Shown: positions 1-7,398 of the stretch, one piece after another
How positions within the stretch are numbered: position 1 is the stretch's first letter
Layout: each line of letters opens with the position of its first letter
NCBI GenBank assembly: GCA_019114265.1
Contig: DXFV01000030.1
Location: 1 to 53,604 of the forward strand
Direction: 5' to 3'
Source of the DNA: Anaerofilum faecale
GTDB lineage: Bacteria; Bacillota; Clostridia; Oscillospirales; Ruminococcaceae
DNA: 53,604 nt
Program-made: the position numbers and the translations under genes
The notes under the pieces: model-generated
Database searches by the model: none
Told to the model about the DNA's origin: nothing
The model's input: the letters and a program-made list of their open reading frames with translations, nothing else

Positions 1-1
1 C

Positions 2-958
2 GGCCTGTTCGGCGGCGCCGGCGTGGGCAAGACCGTGCTCATCATGGAGCTGATCAACAACGTTGCCAAGCAGCACGGCGGCCTGTCGGTGTTCACCGGC
101 GTGGGCGAGCGCACCCGCGAGGGCAACGACCTGTACAACGAGATGAAGGAATCGGGCGTTCTCAGCAAGACGGCGCTGGTCTACGGCCAGATGAACGAGC
201 CGCCGGGCGCGCGTATGCGGGTGGGTCTGTCCGGCCTGACGATGGCGGAATATTTCCGCGACGTGAAGAACCAGGACGTCCTGCTGTTCATCGACAACAT
301 CTTCCGCTTCACCCAGGCGGGCAGCGAGGTATCGGCGCTGCTGGGCCGTATGCCCAGCGCCGTGGGTTACCAGCCCACCCTGGCCACCGAGATGGGCGCC
401 CTGCAGGAGCGCATCACCTCCACCAAGAAAGGCTCGATCACCTCGGTGCAGGCGGTGTATGTGCCGGCCGACGACCTGACCGACCCCGCCCCCGCCACCA
501 CCTTCGCCCATCTGGACGCCACCACGGTGCTCAGCCGTGCGATCTCGTCCCAGGGCATCTACCCGGCGGTGGACCCGCTGGAATCCTCCAGCCGCATCCT
601 CTCCCCCGACGTGGTGGGCGAAAAGCACTACCAGGTGGCCCGCCGGGTGCAGCAGGTGCTGCAGAGATACAAGGAATTGCAGGACATCATCGCCATCATG
701 GGCATGGACGAGCTGAGCGAGGAGGATAAGCTGACGGTGGGCCGCGCGCGGCGCATCCAGCGTTTCCTGAGCCAGCCGTTCACGGTGGCCGAGCCGTTCA
801 CCGGCATGCAGGGCAAGTATGTGCCGCTGAAAGAGACGATCCGCGGCTTTGAGGAGATCCTGGACGGCAAGCACGACGACCTGCCGGAATCGGCGTTCCT
901 GTTCGTGGGCACCATCGACGAAGCAGTGGAAAAAGCGCGGAAGGGTGAAAACGGATGA
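2..958 (+). CDS. atpD: ATP synthase F1 subunit beta, 5'-truncated by window edge
   Basis: Catalytic beta subunit of the membrane F1Fo ATP synthase. The reading frame is open from base 2 and enters inside the Walker A loop (GGAGVGKT), so roughly the first third of the protein lies outside the window. Visible after it are the catalytic GERTREGNDLY segment, the Walker B strand LLFID, and the DELSEEDK segment near the C-terminus (the DELSEED loop). The stop overlaps the start of atpC by four bases (ATGA), as in a normal atp operon. Identity is certain; only the N-terminus is missing. Confidence 0.98.
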   Translation, partial: GLFGGAGVGKTVLIMELINNVAKQHGGLSVFTGVGERTREGNDLYNEMKESGVLSKTALVYGQMNEPPGARMRVGLSGLTMAEYFRDVKNQDVLLFIDNIFRFTQAGSEVSALLGRMPSAVGYQPTLATEMGALQERITSTKKGSITSVQAVYVPADDLTDPAPATTFAHLDATTVLSRAISSQGIYPAVDPLESSSRILSPDVVGEKHYQVARRVQQVLQRYKELQDIIAIMGMDELSEEDKLTVGRARRIQRFLSQPFTVAEPFTGMQGKYVPLKETIRGFEEILDGKHDDLPESAFLFVGTIDEAVEKARKGENG

Positions 959-1356
959 GCACATTCCCGCTGACCATCGTGACGCCGGACGGCCTGCTGT
1001 TCGAGGGCGAGGCCGAGCGGCTGCGGGTGCGCACCATCGAGGGCGACGTCTGCATCCTGGCGCGGCACATCGACTACGCCACCGCGCTGGGCATGGGCGA
1101 AGCGGCCGTCACCATCGACGGCAAGGTGCGCCGCGCGGCCTGCATGGGCGGCCTTCTCAGCGTGACCGGCGGCAGGGTGAGCCTTGTGCCCACCACCTTC
1201 GAATGGGCCGACCAGATCGACGCTCCCCGCGCCCAGCGCGCGAAGGAGCGCGCCGAGACGCTGCTGGCGAACCGCGCCAAAATGAGCGACCGGGAATTCC
1301 GGCTGGCCGAAGCGCGGCTGAAGCGCGCGCTGGTGCGCCTGCATGTGGGGCAGTGA
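955..1356 (+). CDS. atpC: ATP synthase F1 subunit epsilon
   Basis: 133-aa epsilon subunit, the usual length, part of the central stalk and a regulator of ATP hydrolysis. The N-terminal beta-sandwich begins with the family pattern FPLTIVTPDG and EGDVCILARH. The C-terminal half is two helices (DREFRLAEARLKRAL). It overlaps atpD by four bases, indicating translational coupling, and is the last gene of the operon because a terminator follows directly. Confident assignment. Confidence 0.96.
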   Translation: MSTFPLTIVTPDGLLFEGEAERLRVRTIEGDVCILARHIDYATALGMGEAAVTIDGKVRRAACMGGLLSVTGGRVSLVPTTFEWADQIDAPRAQRAKERAETLLANRAKMSDREFRLAEARLKRALVRLHVGQ

Positions 1357-1381
1357 GCTCCCCGCCATTTTTCGCAAAAGC

Positions 1382-1417
1382 AAAGACCGCATCCCACAAT
1401 GGGGTGCGGTCTTTTTT
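1382..1417 (+). terminator. Intrinsic terminator of the atp operon
   Basis: A 13-bp stem (AAGACCGCATCCC paired with GGGGTGCGGTCTT, allowing one wobble) with a short ACAAT loop is followed by a run of T. It lies 25 bases after the atpC stop. Confidence 0.9.
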
Positions 1418-1451
1418 GCGTGTTGAAAGCGGGGCGATGTGTGCTGTGCGA

Positions 1452-1654
1452 AGGCCCTCCCCTGGCAGGGGGCGGATGAGGTCGAGGCTGTGCCGTCTGC
1501 CCAGCGCCTTGGAGAAAGAAGGCGCATTCCGCCGGACTTCCCCTCATCAGTCACGCTTTGCGTGACAGCTTCCCCCAAGGGGGAAGCCGATGGTACGGCC
1601 TGCCTTCGCCAGCAGGGGAAGGTGCCCCCCGCAGGGGGGCGGATGAGGTCGAAG
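1452..1654. repeat. Two-hairpin intergenic repeat: deleted module A plus composite B-A
   Basis: 1452-1487 is a shortened module A in reverse orientation, ending GGATGAGGTCGA. 1538-1589 is module B (CCTCATCAGTC, the CACGC/GCGTG stem, then CTTCCCCC/GGGGGAAG). 1598-1654 is a full reverse module A with a CCCCCC/GGGGGG stem. The same modules recur at ten other loci in this window. The locus sits in the gap between the atp operon and two convergent regulators. Confidence 0.85.
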
Positions 1655-1696
1655 CGGCCCCGCGGGCACAAAGTCCATCGTTTCATCGGCGACCCG

Positions 1697-1733
1697 AAAA
1701 CCCGCAGCCCGAAACAGGGGCGCGGGCTTTTTG
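1697..1733 (-). terminator. Terminator-like hairpin after the XRE pair
   Basis: CCCGC pairs with GCGGG across an imperfect stem at 1701-1726, with T-rich tracts on both strands. It lies 18 bases beyond the stop of the minus-strand regulator, so it could serve as its terminator. Confidence 0.55.
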
Positions 1734-1750
1734 TATGCCTGTATACCGGC

Positions 1751-1960
1751 TCAGTCTTTTTCCCAGTCGATCACAAACAGATCATTTGGCGTGCAGTCCA
1801 GCAGCTGACACAGGGTTTCGATCCGTTCCAATTGGATGGACGATGTTTCGCTGTTCACCATGCGGCTGAAATTCTGATAGCTCATCCCCAGCTGCTTATA
1901 CAGCCAATATTTTGTTTTTCCCTTTTTCTCCAGCAGGGCAAGGATATTCAGTTTCACCAT
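1751..1960 (-). CDS. Small XRE-family (Cro/CI-type) transcriptional regulator
   Basis: A 69-aa single-domain helix-turn-helix protein. The stretch TKYWLYKQLGMSYQNFSRMV is the recognition core, and the LCQLLDCTPNDLF ending is typical of short Cro-like regulators. I chose the ATG at 1960 because the upstream in-frame GTG (1969) has no better ribosome site. It lies 18 bases downstream of a second small XRE gene on the same strand, so the two are probably co-transcribed. The target is unknown; the close spacing suggests autoregulation, but no operator was identified. Confidence 0.8.
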   Translation of the reverse strand: MVKLNILALLEKKGKTKYWLYKQLGMSYQNFSRMVNSETSSIQLERIETLCQLLDCTPNDLFVIDWEKD

Positions 1961-1978
1961 ACTTTTCACCGAGTAAAT

Positions 1979-2212
1979 TCACACAAACAATTCGTCGTAG
2001 GAGACGGACAGAATTTCTTTCAGGGCTTTCAGTTCATCGGGATAGATATGCCGTTGTCCCGCTTCGATTTTTGCCAGTGCGCTTCTGGTCACATAGCAGC
2101 CGCGCACCTGCATCTGTGCGGACACCTGCTCCTGTGACAAATTTTTCCGCATGCGGATCTTTCGGATGTTTTGGCCCACTGCTCTTTCATACTCTGCGTT
2201 CAATCTCAACAC
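1979..2212 (-). CDS. Small XRE-family regulator, upstream partner
   Basis: A protein of up to 77 aa with a helix-turn-helix (NIRKIRMRKNLSQEQVSAQM, then RSALAKIEAGQR) ending in VSYDELFV. The 5' end is ambiguous: GTG at 2212 and TTGs at 2209 and 2203 are all in frame behind GCGAGGT, and the TTG at 2203 has the best spacing. Tandem small XRE genes often act as a repressor/antirepressor or autoregulatory pair. That is family knowledge, not shown here. The 135 bases upstream, to the end of larC, contain no gene. Confidence 0.8.
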   Translation of the reverse strand: MLRLNAEYERAVGQNIRKIRMRKNLSQEQVSAQMQVRGCYVTRSALAKIEAGQRHIYPDELKALKEILSVSYDELFV

Positions 2213-2347
2213 ACCTCGCGCTTATGTGGGATCTACCTGCCATGCAAATCCGAAACACAAACCCTGCTGCTTCACCGGCCACGCATGATCCCGCCCGCTT
2301 TGCCGCGCGAATATGCAGCCGCCGGCAAAGCCGGAACGGCTTCGGCC

Positions 2348-3565
2348 TCACCCCTTCGCCGCCCGCGCGGCCTGTTCCACCGCCTGCAGGGTCGTCCCGC
2401 AGCGGCGGGCGGCGGCGGCGAGGTCGGCGTATTCGGGCTTTTCTTTGCAGATGCCCTCGCCCCGCGCCGTCTTTACCCGCACCGGGCCATAGGGGGTCTC
2501 GCGGGTCTCCACACTGCGCGCCAGCGTATACCGGCGGCAGACCGTCTCCCGCACGCCCAGCGTGGTGGTGTGCAGCAGGAGCAGGCGGGCCATCCGGTCG
2601 GCGTCCTCGCGGCGGCAGACACAGCACAGCACAAGGCCCGGCCGTCCCTTTTTCATCCCCGCCGCCAGCGTGTAGACGTCCAGCGCGCCCTGTTCCAGCA
2701 GCGTTTCGCAGGCAAAGGCCACCGCTTCGGGGGTCATGTCGTCCAGATTGCAGCACAGCTCGGCCACCTCGCCGCGCGTGCCGGTCTCGCCCAGGTGCGC
2801 GCGCACACAGTTGGCCGCCTCGAAGTCCTTGGCGCCCATGCCGCAGCCGGTGGCCAGCAGGGTCATCACCGGCATCTCGCCGAAGGCGTCGGCAAAATGG
2901 CGCAGCAGCGCCGCTCCGGTGGGGGTGCACAGCTCGCCCCGGATGCGCCCGCCGTACACCGGCACGCCCCGCAGCAGATACGCCGTGGCAGGCGCCGGCA
3001 CCGGCAGGATGCCGTGGGCACATTGCACCTGCCCGCTGCCCACATGCACCGGCGACACCACCACCCGGTCGGGCGAGAGCTGCTCCATCAGCAGGCAGAC
3101 GCCCACCACGTCGGCCACCGCGTCCAGCGCGCCCACCTCGTGGAAATGCACCTGCTCCACCGGGCAGCCGTGGGCGTGGGCCTCGGCCTCGGCAATGGCG
3201 GCATACACCGCTTTGGCATTCGCGCGGACCCCTTCGCTCACCTCCAGCCCGTCCAGCAGCGCCGCGATGTCGGGCAGGCCGCTGTGGGCGTGGTGATGAT
3301 GGTGGCCGTGTTCATGCTCATGGCCGTGATGGTGCCCGTGGCCGTCCACGTCGTGGCTGTGCTCCTCCTCGCCGTGCACCGTCACCCGCATATGGGTGCC
3401 GCGCAGGCCGCACTTCTCGCTTTCCTCGGCCTGCACCTGCAGGCCGGGGAACAGATGGTTCATTTTGTGCAGGAAGCCCGCCTTGTCCTCCGCCAGCTCC
3501 CACAGCGCGGCCATCAGCATATCGCCCGCCGCTCCCATCGCGCATTCCAGATACAGTGTTTTCAT
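2348..3565 (-). CDS. larC: Nickel insertion protein LarC (nickel-pincer nucleotide synthesis)
   Basis: A 405-aa LarC, the CTP-dependent cyclometallase that inserts nickel into the pincer nucleotide to finish the cofactor used by LarA-type racemases. The start MKTLYLECAMGAAGDM is a LarC signature. Residues 64-94 form a histidine-rich tract (16 His in 31 positions), suited to nickel storage or delivery. In Lactiplantibacillus plantarum larC is read through a programmed frameshift of two ORFs; here a single uninterrupted frame encodes both halves. The ATG overlaps the larB stop by four bases. Last gene of the fmdE-larE-larB-larC operon. Confidence 0.93.
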   Translation of the reverse strand: MKTLYLECAMGAAGDMLMAALWELAEDKAGFLHKMNHLFPGLQVQAEESEKCGLRGTHMRVTVHGEEEHSHDVDGHGHHHGHEHEHGHHHHHAHSGLPDIAALLDGLEVSEGVRANAKAVYAAIAEAEAHAHGCPVEQVHFHEVGALDAVADVVGVCLLMEQLSPDRVVVSPVHVGSGQVQCAHGILPVPAPATAYLLRGVPVYGGRIRGELCTPTGAALLRHFADAFGEMPVMTLLATGCGMGAKDFEAANCVRAHLGETGTRGEVAELCCNLDDMTPEAVAFACETLLEQGALDVYTLAAGMKKGRPGLVLCCVCRREDADRMARLLLLHTTTLGVRETVCRRYTLARSVETRETPYGPVRVKTARGEGICKEKPEYADLAAAARRCGTTLQAVEQAARAAKG

Positions 3566-4317
3566 TCTGCCGCCTCCATGTGATTGATCATACTGGCGAG
3601 GTATCCCGCGCCAAACCCGTTGTCGATATTCACCACGCTCACGCCGCTGGCGCAGCTGTTGAGCATCGAAAGCAGCGCCGCCACCCCGCCGAACGACGCG
3701 CCGTAGCCCACGCTGGTGGGCACCGCGATCACCGGGCAGTCGGCCAGGCCGCCGATCACGCTCGCCAGCGCGCCCTCCATGCCCGCGATGGCCACGATCA
3801 CCCGCGCGGTCATGATCTCGTCCATGTGGGACAGCAGCCGGTGCAGCCCGGCCACCCCCACGTCGTACAGCCGCACCACCCGGTTGCCCAGCGCCTCGGC
3901 GGTGAGGGCGGCTTCCTCGGCCACCGGCATGTCGCTGGTGCCGCCGGTGGCCACCACGATCGTTCCGCCGCGCAGCGCGGGCAGCTCGCCCACGATGCCC
4001 ACCCGGCTGAGCGGGTCGTAGCGCAGCGGCAGCGCCTGTCCCGCCAGCCGGGCCGCCTCGGCCGACATGCGGGTGATGAGGATGGTTTTCTGTCCCCCCT
4101 CGTACATGGCGGCGGCGATCTCCCGGATCTGCTCCGGCGTCTTGGACGCCCCGTAGATCACCTCGGCCGCCCCCTGCCGCAGCGCGCGGTGGCGGTCGAT
4201 CTTGGCAAAGCCCAGGTCCTCGAACGGCTGTTTTTTCAGCTGCAGCAGCGCGTCGGCGGCGGTGCACTCGCCCGCCTCCACCCGCTTCAAAAGGCCGTAG
4301 ATCTCGTGTTGTTCCAT
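3562..4317 (-). CDS. larB: Nickel-pincer cofactor biosynthesis protein LarB
   Basis: A 251-aa LarB, which carboxylates and hydrolyses nicotinic acid adenine dinucleotide in the first pincer-nucleotide step. The C-terminal AIR-carboxylase (PurE)-like domain is visible, with ATGGTSDMPVAEEA, VAIAGMEGALASVIGGLAD and PTSVGYGASFGG. The N-terminal helical part (QLKKQPFEDLGFAKIDRHR) is also typical. The ribosome site GAAAGGAGA lies 6-7 bases before the ATG. larE ends 12 bases upstream and larC overlaps by four bases, so the operon is tightly coupled. Confidence 0.93.
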   Translation of the reverse strand: MEQHEIYGLLKRVEAGECTAADALLQLKKQPFEDLGFAKIDRHRALRQGAAEVIYGASKTPEQIREIAAAMYEGGQKTILITRMSAEAARLAGQALPLRYDPLSRVGIVGELPALRGGTIVVATGGTSDMPVAEEAALTAEALGNRVVRLYDVGVAGLHRLLSHMDEIMTARVIVAIAGMEGALASVIGGLADCPVIAVPTSVGYGASFGGVAALLSMLNSCASGVSVVNIDNGFGAGYLASMINHMEAAE

Positions 4318-4329
4318 CGGTATCTCCTT

Positions 4330-5073
4330 TCAGCGCGGGCGCAGGTCCAGCAGCACGCCGTCGAACAGCGCTCCCAGCGCGGCGGTGATCTCCTGCCGGC
4401 GGCCGAACGCCTGCAGCAGCTGGTCCTGCGGCAATTGCAGGCGGGCGGTGTTGCCCAGCACCCGCACCCGCAGGTCGGAAAAGCCCATCTGCATCAGCAG
4501 CTCCTCGGCCCGCTCGATCCGCCGCAGCAGCCCCTTTTCCAGCCGCTGGCCGGTGGGCACCCGGGTGGCCAGACAGGCATAGGCCGGCTTGTCCCACACC
4601 GGCAGGCCCAGCTCCTTTGCCATGCGGCGCACGGCGGCCTTGTCCAGCCGGCAGTCCCGCAGCGGCGAGCGCACGCCCAGCTCCCGCAGCGCCCGCATAC
4701 CCGGGCGGTCGCCGGCGTCGTCCGAGGCGTTGGTGCCGTCCAGCAGGACGGTGCGGCCGTCGGCGGCAGCGCGCCGGGCCAGCGCCGAGAAGATGGCGTT
4801 TTTGCAGCGGTAGCAGCGGTCGGGCGGGTTTTCGGCCACCTGCGGCACGGCCAGCACATCCAGCTCGATCACCGTCAGCGGCACGCCGCACAGCCGGGTC
4901 ACCTTCTGCGCGTCCTCCAGCTCAAAGGCGGGCTGAAAGGCGGTCTTTATAAAATAGGGCTGCACGTCGGCGCCGGAGCGGCGGGCCGCGGCCAGCAGCA
5001 GCGCCGAGTCCACTCCGCCCGACAGCCCCAGCGCGGCGGGGGGAAGGCCGCGGAAAAATTCCTGTAAGGTCAT
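4330..5073 (-). CDS. larE: Sulfur transferase LarE, three-cysteine type
   Basis: A 247-aa PP-loop ATPase that adenylates the pincer precursor and installs its sulfur atoms. The SGGVDS loop is at residues 18-23. Cysteines occur at 87 and 90 (RCYRCK) and at 167 (AYACLATR). Cys167 matches the sacrificial cysteine of the Lactiplantibacillus enzyme. The added CxxC is the arrangement reported for iron-sulfur LarE enzymes such as that of Thermotoga maritima, so a catalytic [4Fe-4S]-dependent mechanism is likely here (inference). It starts 15 bases after the fmdE stop. Confidence 0.92.
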   Translation of the reverse strand: MTLQEFFRGLPPAALGLSGGVDSALLLAAARRSGADVQPYFIKTAFQPAFELEDAQKVTRLCGVPLTVIELDVLAVPQVAENPPDRCYRCKNAIFSALARRAAADGRTVLLDGTNASDDAGDRPGMRALRELGVRSPLRDCRLDKAAVRRMAKELGLPVWDKPAYACLATRVPTGQRLEKGLLRRIERAEELLMQMGFSDLRVRVLGNTARLQLPQDQLLQAFGRRQEITAALGALFDGVLLDLRPR

Positions 5074-5088
5074 AGGTTCCTCCTTGTT

Positions 5089-5613
5089 TCACCAGCCCCG
5101 GTCATAGGGGGAAAAGCAGTCGAGACACACCGTCCTGCCGTCCTGCAGGCGCATCGCATACTCGGCGGCGGGCTCGCCGCACACCTCGCACACACAGGTG
5201 CGGAACAGCCGCGCGGGTTCGGGCATCCCGCAGCGGGGGGCGGTGCGGCGGAAAACGGCCTCCTCGGGGGCGTTCAGCAGCCACTCGATCTTTTCGGCGC
5301 GGGGAAGGTCCGGGATGTCGGCGCGCAGCACCAGGCGCAGGCTGCGCCCGCTTTTGCGCTCGAAAAAGGTGAACGCCTGCCGTCCGCGCAGCCGGAAGAG
5401 CAGATTCCCCTTGCCGGCGGTGCAGCCCAGGACGGCCTGGATGCCGTCCACCCCGCAGGCGTCGTTTTCGCACACGCAGACCAGCTGCTCGTCCTCGGCG
5501 CGTGCGGCCTCAAAATGGTCCCGCGCCGCCAGCGCGCCCCTCACCCCGATGGCAAGCCCCGGGCAGGCGTGGCCGTGGAAGGCCACTGCGGCGTTCCATG
5601 CGTTCGTGTCCAT
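5089..5613 (-). CDS. FmdE-family protein with C-terminal zinc ribbon
   Basis: A 174-aa protein with the FmdE signature FHGHACPGLAIG (His13, His15, Cys17) and a C-terminal CEVC...CLDC pair that should bind zinc. FmdE proteins occur beside molybdenum/tungsten formylmethanofuran dehydrogenase genes; their biochemical role is unsettled. Here it leads the lar operon, 15 bases before larE, which suggests a part in metal or cofactor handling for the nickel-pincer pathway. The ATG at 5613 follows GGAGGAAG. The frame stays open further upstream, but that part would lie in the leader and its terminator. Confidence 0.85.
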   Translation of the reverse strand: MDTNAWNAAVAFHGHACPGLAIGVRGALAARDHFEAARAEDEQLVCVCENDACGVDGIQAVLGCTAGKGNLLFRLRGRQAFTFFERKSGRSLRLVLRADIPDLPRAEKIEWLLNAPEEAVFRRTAPRCGMPEPARLFRTCVCEVCGEPAAEYAMRLQDGRTVCLDCFSPYDRGW

Positions 5614-5763
5614 ATCCTTCCTCCTCAAAAAAAGAAGCCGCCGCCCCCTGCCCCGCAGACACGGGGGCGAGGGGGCAGCAGCCTTCCTGAACTGCACTGT
5701 TTTGTGGGATGCGCCAAAAGGCCGCCTTGTCGGTGCAGCGGCCGCCGGCCTGGGGCCGGCATT
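5614..5763 (-). promoter_or_regulatory. Structured leader of the fmdE-lar operon (riboswitch or attenuator candidate)
   Basis: About 150 nt between the predicted transcription start and the fmdE ATG. In transcript order: a 7-bp hairpin with a 3-nt loop (5760-5744); directly abutting it, a GGCCGC/GCGGCC hairpin (5743-5720) with a 12-nt loop; a linker whose GTGCA (5697-5693) can pair with TGCAC in that loop (5737-5733), a possible pseudoknot; then a strong terminator touching the ribosome site. This is the layout of a transcription-terminating riboswitch. I do not recognise it as a known class. Confidence 0.6.
5627..5682 (-). terminator. Leader terminator directly before fmdE
   Basis: On the minus strand GCTGCTGCCCCC-TC-GCCCC pairs with GGGGC-A-GGGGGCGGCGGC, followed by TTCTTTTTTT and then immediately the fmdE ribosome site. 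Its placement makes it a conditional terminator for the whole lar operon. Confidence 0.85.
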
Positions 5764-5769
5764 TGTTTT

Positions 5770-5798
5770 ATTGTAGCAAACCGGGCGGGGGCTGTCAA
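5770..5798 (-). promoter_or_regulatory. Consensus promoter of the fmdE-lar operon
   Basis: Minus strand: TTGACA (5798-5793), exactly 17 bp, then TACAAT (5775-5770). Transcription should begin near 5763. Confidence 0.88.
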
Positions 5799-5883
5799 GG
5801 CTGGCCCCCTTCCCGGCGCACCGGCGGGTTTCTTCAAAGGCTTCCCCCTTTTGCCGGGGGCGGGTGCGGAGGAAGCGGGCAAG

Positions 5884-5931
5884 CTTCGACCTCATCCGGC
5901 GCTTCGCGCCACCTTCCCCTGAGGAAGGCTT
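5884..5931. repeat. Two-hairpin intergenic repeat, module A
   Basis: GACCTCATCCG, a GGCGC-TTC-GCGCC stem, then ACCTTCCCCTGAGGAAGGC. The first stem differs wholly in sequence from other copies but remains self-complementary. A degenerate fragment lies at 5838-5862. No gene is seen from 5799 to 5994. Confidence 0.8.
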
Positions 5932-5994
5932 GCCGTACCCTCCCTCTGCAACCGCGCGGTCCCGGGCCTTTTTCTGGATAGGGGGACAACGGGA

Positions 5995-7230
5995 TTATGC
6001 GTTCCAGTTGTTCGCGATCTCCTCGCGGATGATCTGCACATAGCGGCGCACCTTGTCGGCGCTGCGGGACACGGTGTAGACGTCGCGCTGGGCGAATTCC
6101 AGCGTGCAGCCCTCGGCGGCCTTCAGGGTCTTGCGGATGTGCTCGCGCAGGGCCTCCTCGTCCATCACGTCGCCCACGCCCAGATAGTTGGGGCTGGGCT
6201 TGCGCAGATACACGATGTTTTTGCCGCGCAGCTGCCGGCCCATGAACTCCTCGTCGCACCAGGGCGAGACGCTCACCTTGCACAGGTTCTCCATCGTCTT
6301 GATGTCGTCCCACACGGCGCTCACCGGCTCGCAGCAGCCGTAGGACAGCTTGCCGAACGCCCTGCCGATCCGCTGGTAGCAGGGGAAGATGAACTCGTGG
6401 AACATCTCGGGCGAGATGCTCACCGTCTCCTGCGAATCCATGAAGCCCCACACCTGGCGGGTGTCGGTGATCGGGCCGGCGGGCAGGTCGTCGGTGAAGC
6501 ACTTGCTGCCCTGGTTCAGCAGCTCGAAGCCGGTGGTGGAGCACAGGAAGCCGCCCTTGGCCAGGTAGTTGAAATAGGCCAGATAGTCGTCGGCGATGCG
6601 GCTCATCATCTCCTTGAACAGCTCGGGGTAGTCGTACATGGCAAAGCACATGTTCTCCATGCCCATCAGGTGCACCACCTGCTGGGTGGGCACGGCGCCC
6701 AGGCTCTGCATGGTCATGCGTACCGGCAGGATGTCGCCGAAGGCCTCCTGCGCGGCCTGGAAATAGCGCTCGGTGGCGGCGGTGTCCACCCCGAAGTCGG
6801 CCTTGCCCAGCTTGTCCCAGTCGTCTTCCAGGTCGCCGATGACATAGTCGAACTGGTGGCCCACGGTGTTGCCGTTGATGTCGGTGGCGGTGTGGGAGGT
6901 GACCTTGTGGCCGAAGGGATGGAACCAGGTCTCCCACTTCACGCCGAAGTAGTCGGGCGCCACCCAGTCGTCGTCAAACTCGGCCAGATTATAGAAATTG
7001 CGGTACAGATCGGTCTCCAGGCGGCGGGCGACCGGATCGGTGCACTGCAGCAGCGGCTCGATCACCTCGTGCTCGAAGGTGTCGGTCTCCACGTGCAGCA
7101 TGGGGCGCTCGCCCCGGCAGGCATTGTGCAGCTTCCAGAGGGCAATGCGGCGCTGATTCTTTTCGCTGTGAAACACTTCCAGCTGCCGGTTGGCAAGCCG
7201 GCGCAGACGTTCGCGCTCGGCGGCAGTCAT
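5995..7230 (-). CDS. Uroporphyrinogen decarboxylase-fold protein, probable corrinoid-dependent methyltransferase type
   Basis: A 411-aa URO-D superfamily protein. Clues are the barrel-type segments with SLGAVPTQQVVHLMGMENMCFAMYD-like spacing, and the C-terminal half, where SYGCCEPVSAVWDDI provides the Gly-Cys-Cys-Glu segment typical of methyltransferase-type (MtaA/CmuA-like) members rather than haem biosynthesis. The substrate is unknown. The ATG at 7230 follows GGAAGGGA; an upstream in-frame extension lacks a ribosome site. It is divergent from an AraC regulator that probably controls it. It is monocistronic and no corrinoid protein gene is adjacent. Confidence 0.75.
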   Translation of the reverse strand: MTAAERERLRRLANRQLEVFHSEKNQRRIALWKLHNACRGERPMLHVETDTFEHEVIEPLLQCTDPVARRLETDLYRNFYNLAEFDDDWVAPDYFGVKWETWFHPFGHKVTSHTATDINGNTVGHQFDYVIGDLEDDWDKLGKADFGVDTAATERYFQAAQEAFGDILPVRMTMQSLGAVPTQQVVHLMGMENMCFAMYDYPELFKEMMSRIADDYLAYFNYLAKGGFLCSTTGFELLNQGSKCFTDDLPAGPITDTRQVWGFMDSQETVSISPEMFHEFIFPCYQRIGRAFGKLSYGCCEPVSAVWDDIKTMENLCKVSVSPWCDEEFMGRQLRGKNIVYLRKPSPNYLGVGDVMDEEALREHIRKTLKAAEGCTLEFAQRDVYTVSRSADKVRRYVQIIREEIANNWNA

Positions 7231-7372
7231 GATGGTCCCTTCCTTTCGCGGCTGCGCAAAGCGCACAGCCCGGCTTTTTTTCTTTTATCATAGCACATCC
7301 GGGCGGCGGGCGGAATACCGGCAATTGCCCCAAAAATACAAAAAATTGCTGTGCTCTGCGCGCGGGGTGTGG

Positions 7373-7378
7373 TATACT
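7373..7378 (+). promoter_or_regulatory. -10 element for araC-family gene
   Basis: TATACT 21 bases before the ATG; no good -35 is visible, fitting an activator-dependent or weak promoter. A facing TATGAT on the minus strand (7292-7287) may serve the divergent URO-D-like gene. Confidence 0.45.
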
Positions 7379-7398
7379 GAAACAAAGGGGGCAAAAAC

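Noticed and set aside
2348..4891. LarB-LarC or LarE-LarC fusion in one frame
   Set aside because: The upstream part of this open frame is out of register with larB and larE and encodes low-complexity sequence; larC starts at its own ATG overlapping larB.
1912..5067. Very long plus-strand open frame (over 1000 codons) opposite the lar operon
   Set aside because: A shadow of high-GC coding DNA: Arg/Pro/Ala-rich, no domain, antisense to three clear genes. Similar shadows elsewhere were dropped.
5614..5895. Longer N-terminus for the FmdE-like protein
   Set aside because: The extra codons lie in the leader, terminator and promoter and resemble no FmdE; the ATG at 5613 has a strong ribosome site.
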